Shown here: in pieces, positions 17,910-26,451 of the stretch
How positions within the stretch are numbered: the first letter of the stretch is position 1
Layout of the letters: each line of letters opens with the position of its first letter
Source of the DNA: Candidatus Peribacteria bacterium
GTDB taxonomy: Bacteria > Patescibacteriota > Gracilibacteria > Peribacterales > Peribacteraceae
Length of the DNA stretch: 40,313 nt
Reading direction: 5' to 3'
NCBI GenBank assembly: GCA_028286915.1
Contig: JAQBQQ010000021.1
Location: 1 to 40,313 of the forward strand
Notes under the pieces: generated by a model
Database searches by the model: none
What the model was told of the DNA's origin: nothing
Seen by the model: only the letters and a program-made list of their open reading frames with translations
Made by a program: the position numbers and the translations under genes

Positions 17910-17957
17910 AATATAATAAAGAAAAAGAACAACTGAATGATAATTATGCACTTCTCG

Positions 17958-17987
17958 CCCACCGAAGCTCAAGAGAGCGAAGGCGGG
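17958..17987. repeat. Small hairpin element H2
   Basis: CCCACC GAA GCTC aaga GAGC GAA GGCGGG. Confidence 0.75.
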
Positions 17988-18080
17988 AACTACAGGTGCA
18001 ATATAATAAAGAAAAAGAACAACTATGCGCACTTTACAGAGAAAGCTTCAACTTCTACATATAAAAGGAGAGCTGAACTC

Positions 18081-18112
18081 TTGTCGGCCGTAGCCAAAAG
18101 GCGAAGGCTGGA
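18081..18112. repeat. Small hairpin element H3
   Basis: ttgtcgGCC GTA GCC aaaa GGC GAA GGCtgga. Confidence 0.75.
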
Positions 18113-18378
18113 CAGGTGCAATATAATAAAGAAAAAGAACAGTACTGAGGCACGAACGCCTTCGACAATAAGCTGTGCTCCATTTGAAGCTGGGAAACGG
18201 TAGCATTGAGCGGAACAGAAAACAAATCTTCTAAATATATTCAGATGTTTTTTCCTTTATTTATGTATAAAAAATTTGATCACCATGTAATCTTTGCGAT
18301 AAATGTACGTCTTATAACTGATTTAATTTTATACTTATTCTGGCTCTTTTCCATAAACGGCAATAAATACACCATAAT

Positions 18379-18424
18379 GAGCGGCACATGTAGCGTCCCG
18401 CTACGGACTTTAGCTGTGCCGCTC
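18379..18424 (+). promoter_or_regulatory. 5' leader hairpin of the GH6 gene
   Basis: GAGCGGCACA...TGTGCCGCTC, 10-bp perfect stem with inner GTAGC/GCTAC. Confidence 0.6.
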
Positions 18425-18507
18425 ACGTGCACAACCGGTAATTTTTTCCGGACTATCGGGAATACCGAGCTTCTCTTCGTGAGCCTATCCTGAAAGGAAC
18501 GGCACCC

Positions 18508-19482
18508 ATGCGACGTCTCACACTCCTCATGGTCCTCGGCACTTTCTTCGGTTACAGCGATGCGTCGGCTCAACGGACCCAGGCCAAGAAGAAGGTCGAA
18601 GCCATGACCAAGAACGCTAATCCGTTTAACGGGGCCAGACTGTTCGTTGACACAAACTCGTTGGCCGCCCGGGCTGCCAGGCAGGCCGGCGGCGAGGAGC
18701 AGAAACTGCTTCAGAAAATCGCCAGCCAGCCTCAAGCCTTCTGGATCGTCGGCGGTGAGGATCCGTCCGCGCAGGTGAGAGAAATCGTAGATGCCGCGGA
18801 GAAAGAAGGCCGGCTGGTGGTTCTGGTGGCATATAATATTCCACTGCGGGACTTCGGCGAATACTCGGCGGGCGGAGCCAATACCAAGCAAGGATACAAA
18901 ACATGGATAAGGAAATTCGCGGACGCCATTGGCAAACGGCGGGCTGTCGTCACGCTAGAGCCCGACGCTCTTACGCAACTGGAGCGGTTGCCGGAGCAAA
19001 AACAACGTGACCGCATGGAGATGCTCAACTACGCCATCACCACTCTAAAGACAAATCCAAGCACTGCTGTGTATGCGGATGCCGGCCACAGCGGCTGGAA
19101 ATCCGTCCAGGAAATTGCTCCGCGGCTGCGGGCGGCAGGTGTTGCGAAAGCTGACGGCTTTAGCCTGAATGTCTCCAACTTCCGGGCGACGAATGAACTG
19201 CTTGCCTACGGTAAGCGACTTTCGGCCGCTGTCGGTAACAAGCCCTTTGTCCTCGATGTCGGCCGAAATGGAAACGGTCCGGCAGCAAATGGTGAGTGGT
19301 GCAACCCGCCCGGGCGAGCCCTGGGTACGCCACCAACCGCAAAAACCGGTGAGCCGCTGTGCCATGCGTTTCTCTGGATCAAGCCACCTGGCGAAAGCGA
19401 TGGCAACCGCGACGGAGCGCCGAGGGCCGGTGAGTGGTATCAGAAGTACGCCCTTGAGCTGGCACGGAACGCCAAGTGGTAA
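18508..19482 (+). CDS. Glycoside hydrolase family 6 (cellulase/cellobiohydrolase type), secreted
   Basis: Signal peptide; FVDTNSLAAR, YNIPLRDFGEYSAGG, VVTLEPDALTQL, YADAGHSGW, GFSLNVSNF, DVGRNGNGP, WCNPPGRALGTPPT, LWIKPPGESDG. Confidence 0.95.
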   Translation: MRRLTLLMVLGTFFGYSDASAQRTQAKKKVEAMTKNANPFNGARLFVDTNSLAARAARQAGGEEQKLLQKIASQPQAFWIVGGEDPSAQVREIVDAAEKEGRLVVLVAYNIPLRDFGEYSAGGANTKQGYKTWIRKFADAIGKRRAVVTLEPDALTQLERLPEQKQRDRMEMLNYAITTLKTNPSTAVYADAGHSGWKSVQEIAPRLRAAGVAKADGFSLNVSNFRATNELLAYGKRLSAAVGNKPFVLDVGRNGNGPAANGEWCNPPGRALGTPPTAKTGEPLCHAFLWIKPPGESDGNRDGAPRAGEWYQKYALELARNAKW

Positions 19483-19498
19483 TGAGCTGTAAATACAT

Positions 19499-19533
19499 GC
19501 CCTTTCATCCGTCACACGATGAAAGGGCTCTTT
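19499..19533 (+). terminator. Terminator of the GH6 gene
   Basis: GCCCTTTCATC-8 nt-GATGAAAGGGC TCTTTATT. Confidence 0.8.
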
Positions 19534-19591
19534 ATTGTTGGCTGCCATAAATTTATGGCTCTCCTGTTATCTCAACACTATAGTATCCATC

Positions 19592-20152
19592 ATGCCCATT
19601 ACGCTGGATTACCTGCAGGCGAGACTGAAAGAATGGAAAGGCGTGGAGCTGGCCAGGACAGCCAACCCCGTACTGGGCGAAGGCAACCCGCATGCCGACA
19701 TTATGTTTATAGGGGAAGCGCCGGGACAGAAAGAAAATGAGCAGGGCCGGCCGTTTGTGGGTGCTGCCGGAAAACTGCTGAATGAGCTTCTGGAATCCAT
19801 TGGTCTTAAACGTGACGATGTCTATATTTCCAATGTGGTCAAATACCGTCCGCCACAAAACCGTGATCCGACAGACCAAGAAAAGCAGGCGTGCCTGCCA
19901 TGGCTTCTGGCCGAAATCGCTCTTGTCCAGCCAAGGCTGATTGTTCCGCTGGGCCGTCATGCGCTGGGACATTTTCTGCCCGATATCACCATTACCAATG
20001 CGCACGGCAAGCCCCAGAAACTTATGAATATGGATGGCGTGACCGTATTCCCCATGTATCACCCGGCGGCCGCTCTGTATAACGGCGGACTTCGCGAATC
20101 ATTATTTGATGATTTTACGGCACTGCGCGCGTTTCTGGATTCACAGAGCTGA
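19592..20152 (+). CDS. Family-4-like uracil-DNA glycosylase lacking most Fe-S cysteines
   Basis: MFIGEAPGQKENEQGRPFVGAAGKLLNELL, NVVKYRPPQNRDPT, MYHPAAAL. Confidence 0.9.
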   Translation: MPITLDYLQARLKEWKGVELARTANPVLGEGNPHADIMFIGEAPGQKENEQGRPFVGAAGKLLNELLESIGLKRDDVYISNVVKYRPPQNRDPTDQEKQACLPWLLAEIALVQPRLIVPLGRHALGHFLPDITITNAHGKPQKLMNMDGVTVFPMYHPAAALYNGGLRESLFDDFTALRAFLDSQS

Positions 20153-20252
20153 TAGCATCTGCAGCTTATAGTTTGTAGCCATGAGTCGTGGTATCGTTCT
20201 GGCAGAAAATAGTTGGCGTACACACTGCCAGCCAATGACTACCAACTGACCC

Positions 20253-20615
20253 ATGACCAATCTTCTGTTCGGCATCTCGCTCTCGGCATTGCTTTCCACG
20301 ACATCGTTACTGGTAGTGCTCTTCCGCGTGAGTCCTCTTAGCTCACCTTCGCAAGCCATTCCGGCCTTTCTGCTGAGCGTCTTTCTAAGCGTGGCATCCG
20401 TCGGCAGTCTGTTGTTTTACGCACTGTGGACTAAATTTCCGGTACACACCTGGGACACGGGCAAGTTGCTCACCGTATCCATCCGGCAGGGGATGCTTTT
20501 AAGCATCGGTACCGTCGCCGTTCTTATCTTCGGCATGCTCGGCCTGCTTAGCTGGTGGGTAATACTGCTTCTATACGCCGTATGTATTTTGATCGAACTG
20601 GCGATTAATGCGTAG
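20253..20615 (+). CDS. Small multi-TM membrane protein
   Basis: 120-aa ORF with three hydrophobic helices, directly upstream of pheS. Confidence 0.65.
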   Translation: MTNLLFGISLSALLSTTSLLVVLFRVSPLSSPSQAIPAFLLSVFLSVASVGSLLFYALWTKFPVHTWDTGKLLTVSIRQGMLLSIGTVAVLIFGMLGLLSWWVILLLYAVCILIELAINA

Positions 20616-20737
20616 CGATCTATGGAATATGAGCTATAAACTTTGAGCTTTCCTACCATCTCCAGGCGTGCATTAACGTAGCAAGACTTAAGATTCAAAA
20701 GTTGGCTGATAGCATCCGGTCACTGTATGATGACGCC

Positions 20738-21751
20738 ATGATTCCTTCCTCCGATACGTGGCAATTATTTCTGGAACAGATTTCCATGGCTCCTTCGGCC
20801 GACGCGCTGGAAACATTGGACTTACAGATTTTCGGACGAAAGCAGGGGAACATGACGGCAGCGTTTAAAGAACTTGGAACACTGTCCCAGGAGGCGCGTA
20901 TACAGAAAGCTCAGGAGCTGAATGGATGGAAACAGAAGCTGACCGATGCAATGGAGACAAAGAAAAAAGAATTAACAGCTGCATCCCACGGCTCACTGGC
21001 CGGGACAGATGGCATAGATGTCACGCTGGAACTCCCGGAGCAGGAAACAGGCCATTTGCATCTGATACCGGAATTCATTGAGCGCGTGGAAGAAGTATTC
21101 GGCCGGATGGGTTTTGAAATCGCCGAAGGACCCGAAATAGAAACGGAGGAATTCAATTTCAATATGCTGAATATCCCGGCAACGCACCCGGCGCGCGACG
21201 GACAGGACACATTCTGGCTGGAAGGCAGTGAAGATTTGTTACTCCGCACGCAAACATCCCCTGTGCAAATCCACTACATGCAGACGCACAAACCGCCGTT
21301 CCGCATGATCTGTCCGGGCCGCGTATACCGCAAGGATGCGGATGCCACGCACTCGCCCATGTTTCATCAGTTCGAAGGACTCATGATCGGCAAAGATATT
21401 TCACTGGCCAACATGAAAGCAGTCATGATCACCGCTATCCGCGAACTCATTTCACCCGATGTGCATTTCCGTTTCCGAACCGGCTTTTTCCCGTTTGTGG
21501 AACCGGGTCTGGAAGTGGATATCCGCTGGCAGGGCGATGAAACCAAGAGCCGCGAAGGCAAATGGCTGGAAGTAGTCGGCTGCGGCATGGTACATGCCAA
21601 TGTCTTAAAAAACGTAGGTATTGATCCGGATGAATACCAGGGCTTCGCCTTCGGCTTCGGTATTGAACGCATGATTATGATCAAGCATCAGATCCCGGAC
21701 CTTCGCGCATTCTATACAGGTGATTTGAGATTTTTGAGACAATTCTCATAG
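20738..21751 (+). CDS. pheS: Phenylalanyl-tRNA synthetase alpha subunit
   Basis: GFEIAEGPEIETEEFNFNMLNIPATHPARD, HQFEGL, FRTGFFPFVEPGLEVD, GFAFGFGIERMIMIKHQIPDLR. Confidence 0.95.
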   Translation: MIPSSDTWQLFLEQISMAPSADALETLDLQIFGRKQGNMTAAFKELGTLSQEARIQKAQELNGWKQKLTDAMETKKKELTAASHGSLAGTDGIDVTLELPEQETGHLHLIPEFIERVEEVFGRMGFEIAEGPEIETEEFNFNMLNIPATHPARDGQDTFWLEGSEDLLLRTQTSPVQIHYMQTHKPPFRMICPGRVYRKDADATHSPMFHQFEGLMIGKDISLANMKAVMITAIRELISPDVHFRFRTGFFPFVEPGLEVDIRWQGDETKSREGKWLEVVGCGMVHANVLKNVGIDPDEYQGFAFGFGIERMIMIKHQIPDLRAFYTGDLRFLRQFS

Positions 21752-21796
21752 AAACCTGCTTCGGCCGACACGGTGATCTGCGGTTTTAAGGCAACC

Positions 21797-22396
21797 CTAA
21801 GAATGCATTACCCGCAGCATTAAATCGCGTAAAGATGCAGTTAGATCGTCCAGCATGTATTCTCTTTTTTCGAATTCCGAAGTCCGCAAGCCTTCTTCAT
21901 CTGTAGAAAGATGATGCAGCTCCATAGCTCTTCCAGATGCGATAAGACTGAATTTTTCCAGCATGTTGGATCGAAGTTCTTCTCTTTGAGCAGTACCAAG
22001 TGCATTCATCATAGTTTTAATGTCGTCCGATCCTAAAAAGAATTCGATTGCCCTGGCAAAATTCATACTGGAAAACTCAGCATCCATTTTTAGACTTTTT
22101 AGCATGTTCACAGCCATTTTTACCTTCACACGCTCGGCTAATCTCTCTTCCGCCGTCTCCGCTTCTTTACTGTAAAAATTCTCCAGAAATTTCTCTGCTG
22201 CCAAAAAATTGTCTTGTGTCCAATCGAGCATGCTGTCAGGCAGAGCATTTTGTTCCGCGTAATTCGCAATATCTTCATCGGATACCTGCGCATCTTGTAT
22301 GGCATCCGCAAAGAATTCACGAATTATAACGATGATCGGCACTTTCTGTTGAGATGCCGTTTCAAGTATGTCTGCCGGTACGTTAAAATCATTCAT
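21797..22396 (-). CDS. Hypothetical helical protein
   Basis: Complete 199-aa ORF. Confidence 0.65.
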   Translation of the reverse strand: MNDFNVPADILETASQQKVPIIVIIREFFADAIQDAQVSDEDIANYAEQNALPDSMLDWTQDNFLAAEKFLENFYSKEAETAEERLAERVKVKMAVNMLKSLKMDAEFSSMNFARAIEFFLGSDDIKTMMNALGTAQREELRSNMLEKFSLIASGRAMELHHLSTDEEGLRTSEFEKREYMLDDLTASLRDLMLRVMHS

Positions 22397-22430
22397 ATAT
22401 AAACTATATGATGAAATTTGAATTCGTCAA

Positions 22431-23075
22431 CTATAATCCCATTTTTCTTGCCCATTCCTGCGGCTCTTCGGCAAAGCTGCGGATCATATCCACGTCTTCC
22501 GGGTTGATTCTGGCCTGCTCTACCGCAACAGTCAAAAGCGTGGCCAGTGACGTGAGCGGGTGCAAGTGAATATTGCTACAGACAGCTGCTTCATGGGCGG
22601 CATCAAAACCATAACTGAAAATAGACACAATATCGGATACGCTGGCCTGTCCTTCGTCACGCAGCGCTTCTACGGTAGAAATGGAGCTGCCAGCGGTGGA
22701 AATAAGATCTTCAATAACAACCACATGCCTGCCCGGCTGCAAATCCCCTTCTATGCGCTTCTTTGCGCCATGCTCTTTGGGCTTGGAACGGACATAAATA
22801 AATGGCAAATGCAAACGGTCTGCCACCAATGCGGCCCAACCAATGGCTGCCGTAGCGGTTCCGGCTATAACATCCGCCTCTATATGCAACGAACGAACGC
22901 GCGATGCCAGGGCGTCCACCACAAAATTCCTCGCTTCCGGGTGACTGTAAATCATGCGGTTATCGCAGTAGACAGGAGACTTTATGCCGCTCGCCCAAAT
23001 GAAAGGATCGTTCGGCTGCAGGCGCACGGCGCCAATACTCAGAAGAAACTCGGCAATACGTTGTCCGTGAGGCAT
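22431..23075 (-). CDS. pyrE: Orotate phosphoribosyltransferase
   Basis: FIWASGIKSPVYCDNR, IAGTATAAIGWAA, VRSKPKEHG, VVVIEDLISTAGSS. Confidence 0.95.
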   Translation of the reverse strand: MPHGQRIAEFLLSIGAVRLQPNDPFIWASGIKSPVYCDNRMIYSHPEARNFVVDALASRVRSLHIEADVIAGTATAAIGWAALVADRLHLPFIYVRSKPKEHGAKKRIEGDLQPGRHVVVIEDLISTAGSSISTVEALRDEGQASVSDIVSIFSYGFDAAHEAAVCSNIHLHPLTSLATLLTVAVEQARINPEDVDMIRSFAEEPQEWARKMGL

Positions 23076-23137
23076 ATCGTCATCATATCATGTAGTTCCG
23101 CTTTCACAATGAACTATTGGACGGCAGATTCGTTTAT

Positions 23138-23171
23138 TCAGCCGTCGTCCGCTTCGGCGGACTATGGCCGA
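23138..23171. repeat. Small hairpin element H4 (reverse orientation, overlaps ORF-track rsmG start)
   Basis: Reverse complement TATCGGCC ATA GTCCGC cgaa GCGGAC GAC GGCTGA. Confidence 0.75.
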
Positions 23172-23196
23172 TAAATGGTTTTTAGTTTTTGGTTCT

Positions 23197-23889
23197 ATGG
23201 CTACACTGATGCCGATGAATACTGACACAGAGCAACGGCTGCGTGAATTACAGACTGTTTTTTTGACATTAAATGCTGAAATCAACCTATCTGCCTTTCG
23301 TACCGAAGACACCTGTTGGAACGGAAATATTCTGGATTCACTGCCATTTCTGGATGTACTTCCGACTTTGGGTCTTTCTCCGGCGCTTACCCTGTTGGAT
23401 ATCGGTACAGGCGGAGGATTTCCGTTATTGCCGCTTGCCTTACAGTTGCCGGATGCCGCACTCACCGGAATGGATGCCACGCAGAAAAAATTGAAAGCCA
23501 TTCAGCAAATGGTGGATGAACTGGGCATTAAGAATGTGTCGTTACTCACCGGCCGCGCGGAGGAGCTGGGGCATAAGCCGACATACCGCGAACAGTTTGA
23601 TGTTGTAACATCTCGTGCCGTGGCCGAGCTACCGGTTCTGCTGGAATTCTGCAGTCCGTTCGTAAAACCGACCGGCTATGTCGTACTTTGGAAAAGTTTG
23701 CAGATAGACCAAGAGCTGGCATCGGCAAAGAACGCACTAAAAGAACTCATGCTCCACCTTATTCATACGCACCAATACGAACTGCCCGGGGATTTCGGAA
23801 AACGCCAATTGCTCGTCTTCCGCAAGGCATCAAAATTGCCCAAAAAATACCCGCGCGGAGTGGGAGTGCCGAAGAAAAACCCGCTTTAG
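23197..23889 (+). CDS. rsmG: 16S rRNA (guanine527-N7)-methyltransferase
   Basis: INLSAFRTED, LLDIGTGGGFPLLPLA, VTSRAVAELPVLLEF; start moved downstream of hairpin H4. Confidence 0.9.
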   Translation: MATLMPMNTDTEQRLRELQTVFLTLNAEINLSAFRTEDTCWNGNILDSLPFLDVLPTLGLSPALTLLDIGTGGGFPLLPLALQLPDAALTGMDATQKKLKAIQQMVDELGIKNVSLLTGRAEELGHKPTYREQFDVVTSRAVAELPVLLEFCSPFVKPTGYVVLWKSLQIDQELASAKNALKELMLHLIHTHQYELPGDFGKRQLLVFRKASKLPKKYPRGVGVPKKNPL

Positions 23890-23985
23890 TCTGTAATTGG
23901 TAGATAAGTAGGTTCTAGCCACTCAATCTGATTACAGTTGAACCCTTCTCCATTGTATGCAACAAAATCGACTCACTACTCACTC

Positions 23986-24020
23986 TTGTCGGCCATAGCT
24001 CTTAGAGAGCGACGGCTGAA
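23986..24020. repeat. Small hairpin element H5
   Basis: TTGTCGGCC ATA GCTC ttaga GAGC GAC GGCTGAA. Confidence 0.8.
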
Positions 24021-24037
24021 CTCACTACTCACTCATT

Positions 24038-24631
24038 ATGCCAAAACCCTACCAGCCTAACGACAAATGGAGCCAGAAGGCGGCCGAAGAAGGCTACCGT
24101 GCGCGGTCCGTGTATAAACTGATGGAAATTGATACGCGGTTCAGGCTGCTGAGGCACGGCATGACAGTGCTGGATTGCGGTGCGGCGCCGGGAAGCTGGC
24201 TGCAGTACGTGGCACAAAAAATAGGACCAAAAGGAAAAGCCATTGGTATCGATACAACGGACATTGAACCCATAGCCGATAACGTGCATTTATACCGGCT
24301 GGATATGATGAACGAAGCGGCACTTGAGGCAATGCTGGCACAGGAAAACATTCACCAGTTCAGCGTTGTTTTGTCGGACATTGCCCCCAATACCACCGGT
24401 ATAAAAGACGTCGACCAGTGGCGTTCTGTGGAACTGACGGAAGCCGTCTTAGTACTTGCACAAAAATATTTGAAACCGGGCGGCAAATGCGTGATGAAAG
24501 TATTCCGTGGCGCCGACTTTGATGAATTTCTCCGCAAAGTGAAGCGCGACTGGAAGAATGTAAAAGTAATGACCCCCAAAGCCACCCGCGACCGCAGCTT
24601 TGAGGTGTACGTGATATGTGAAAAGCACTAA
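24038..24631 (+). CDS. rlmE: 23S rRNA 2'-O-ribose methyltransferase (FtsJ/RrmJ)
   Basis: RARSVYKLMEIDTRF, VLDCGAAPGSWLQY, VLSDIAPNTTG. Confidence 0.93.
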   Translation: MPKPYQPNDKWSQKAAEEGYRARSVYKLMEIDTRFRLLRHGMTVLDCGAAPGSWLQYVAQKIGPKGKAIGIDTTDIEPIADNVHLYRLDMMNEAALEAMLAQENIHQFSVVLSDIAPNTTGIKDVDQWRSVELTEAVLVLAQKYLKPGGKCVMKVFRGADFDEFLRKVKRDWKNVKVMTPKATRDRSFEVYVICEKH

Positions 24632-24736
24632 GTACCAAATACTAAATTCCAAACAATGGTGTTTAGAATTTAGTGCTTAGAATTTAGTATTTCCATACCG
24701 CAATCGTATTTCCTGGAAAATCTTCGTATAGTGCCA

Positions 24737-25543
24737 TGTATGTTAGAACTAAAGAATGTAACCAAGCGGTTCGGTGATATGATTGTCCTGGACGATGTGT
24801 CGTTTGCCGTGCAGCCGCAGGAATTCCTCTGCATTACCGGGCCCAGCGGCGCCGGAAAATCCACGCTTATCTCACTTATTATCGGCGGAGACATTGCCAC
24901 CGGCGGCAGCATTGAAATTGACGGCATGGATTTACGCAAAGTACCGCGCAGTGCCTTGCAGCTGTTTCGTCGCAGAGTGGGTGTGGTCTTCCAGGATTAC
25001 AAATTACTGGACAACAGAACGGTCAGCGAAAATATCGCCTTCCCGCTGGAGGTGTGCGGCGCACCGGATGACGTTATCCGCGTACGCGTGCCGGAACTAC
25101 TGGAGCAGGTAGGCATGACCCGGCATGCGGGCGCATTCCCCCGCGAGCTTTCCGGCGGAGAGAAAACCCGCGTGGCCATTGCACGGGCCATTGTGCATCA
25201 GCCGATTATTATTCTGGCGGATGAGCCGACCGGCAATGTGGACCCCGAGCAGGCGAAAAGTATTCTAAGCCTGTTTAAAAATATTCACGAAAAGGGAACG
25301 ACTGTTATTCTGGCCACTCATGACGCCACGCTGGTGGATAAATTGCAGACGCGCGTCATCCGGCTGGAAGATGGAAAAATAGTGCGCGACAGCGTGGGCG
25401 GTTACTACGGCTCAAAAGGTCACAGCCATACCCATGCTCCCGCGGCCAAAGAACAGCCGGAAGAAAAACCAGCCGCATCCGAGGATGCCAAAACGAAGAA
25501 GAATGAAACAAGCAAGATCCGCATCACGTCTATTGGAGGCTGA
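24737..25543 (+). CDS. ftsE: Cell division ATP-binding protein FtsE
   Basis: LELKNVTKRFG, GPSGAGKST, VGVVFQDYKLLDNRTVSENIAFPLEV, LSGGEKTRVAIARA, DEPTGNVD; charged C-terminal tail. Confidence 0.92.
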   Translation, partial: CMLELKNVTKRFGDMIVLDDVSFAVQPQEFLCITGPSGAGKSTLISLIIGGDIATGGSIEIDGMDLRKVPRSALQLFRRRVGVVFQDYKLLDNRTVSENIAFPLEVCGAPDDVIRVRVPELLEQVGMTRHAGAFPRELSGGEKTRVAIARAIVHQPIIILADEPTGNVDPEQAKSILSLFKNIHEKGTTVILATHDATLVDKLQTRVIRLEDGKIVRDSVGGYYGSKGHSHTHAPAAKEQPEEKPAASEDAKTKKNETSKIRITSIGG

Positions 25544-25626
25544 TTTTATATGTTGTAGAAGCGAACAACTCTTTTGAAAAGTCTGAATACATTGGCAGGC
25601 CGCCAAAAAGACTTTACGGTCATACC

Positions 25627-26265
25627 ATGCAAACGCCGGAAGCGCGTGAGTATCGGCATACCGCTCCGGGGGCAGTCACGCGATTGCGAGCCTATACACT
25701 TGCCCTGTTACAGGCCGTTCATTCACCGGCCATGTACGGCGAAACTCCCAGGCCGAAAGCCGACATTGCAGCCATTATACGCAACACGCAACACCTGCTA
25801 TTCACCGGGATTCACATTCAGCCATTCGAGCACTGTATGGATCTTCGGGATCTGCCGGCAGGCGCATCATTGCTCGGGCGCCGGTTAAAAATATCCGGCA
25901 TTCCGGTCTGCATTCAGGTGACACATGATATTCTCCGTATCCAGGTGGGTGACAAGGAATATGAAGTGCCGGACGTGGAGTGTGCCGGCATACCTATTCA
26001 CGCACCGGATGTCATTACCAACATTCACCGTGAGGCGAAAGGAATTATTAAAGTCACTTCTTCCAGTTCGCTCATTTATTCGGTGGAGGTGACAGATGAA
26101 GATATTGCACGGCTCGTGACACAGCTGCAGTCCAATGAGAAGACACTTGAACGGTTCCCGCTTCCGTATTATGCCGAGGGTCCCGCCATGGTTGCGCCCA
26201 ATGGCCTGGCCTGGCTCAGCGGACAACGGCTGCCGCCGGCCTCCATACCATTCCGAAGAAAATAA
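25627..26265 (+). CDS. Hypothetical protein
   Basis: Complete 212-aa ORF. Confidence 0.7.
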   Translation: MQTPEAREYRHTAPGAVTRLRAYTLALLQAVHSPAMYGETPRPKADIAAIIRNTQHLLFTGIHIQPFEHCMDLRDLPAGASLLGRRLKISGIPVCIQVTHDILRIQVGDKEYEVPDVECAGIPIHAPDVITNIHREAKGIIKVTSSSSLIYSVEVTDEDIARLVTQLQSNEKTLERFPLPYYAEGPAMVAPNGLAWLSGQRLPPASIPFRRK

Positions 26266-26451
26266 CAGTTCTTAGTATCAATTCCAGAGTGCTTTACAGC
26301 AGACAGGCAGTCCGGAAGGAGTATCGGATACTCTTTATAGTTGGCTTAAACATGACATAAATTACATATTCATCCATTTATGACTATTTTTTCTCGCCTT
26401 TTTGGGAAAATCTTCTAACCTATAGCGAATTTTGCCTTTCCCTCGGCCACT

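Larger units (their letters stand above)
17897..18141. repeat. Three direct copies of the tRNA-Arg 5' end and promoter segment separated by hairpins
   Basis: (gaacta)caggtgcaatataataaagaaaaagaaca at 17897-17934, 17987-18024, 18112-18141. Confidence 0.95.

Noticed and set aside
17897-18141. Short repeats with spacers resembling a mini CRISPR array
   Set aside because: Only three copies, unequal spacers that contain hairpins, and the repeat is the tRNA-Arg 5' end plus promoter; no cas genes.
26310-26336. GAGTATCgGATACTC palindrome after the 25627-26265 gene
   Set aside because: Only 15 bp, too little to separate an operator or weak terminator from chance.
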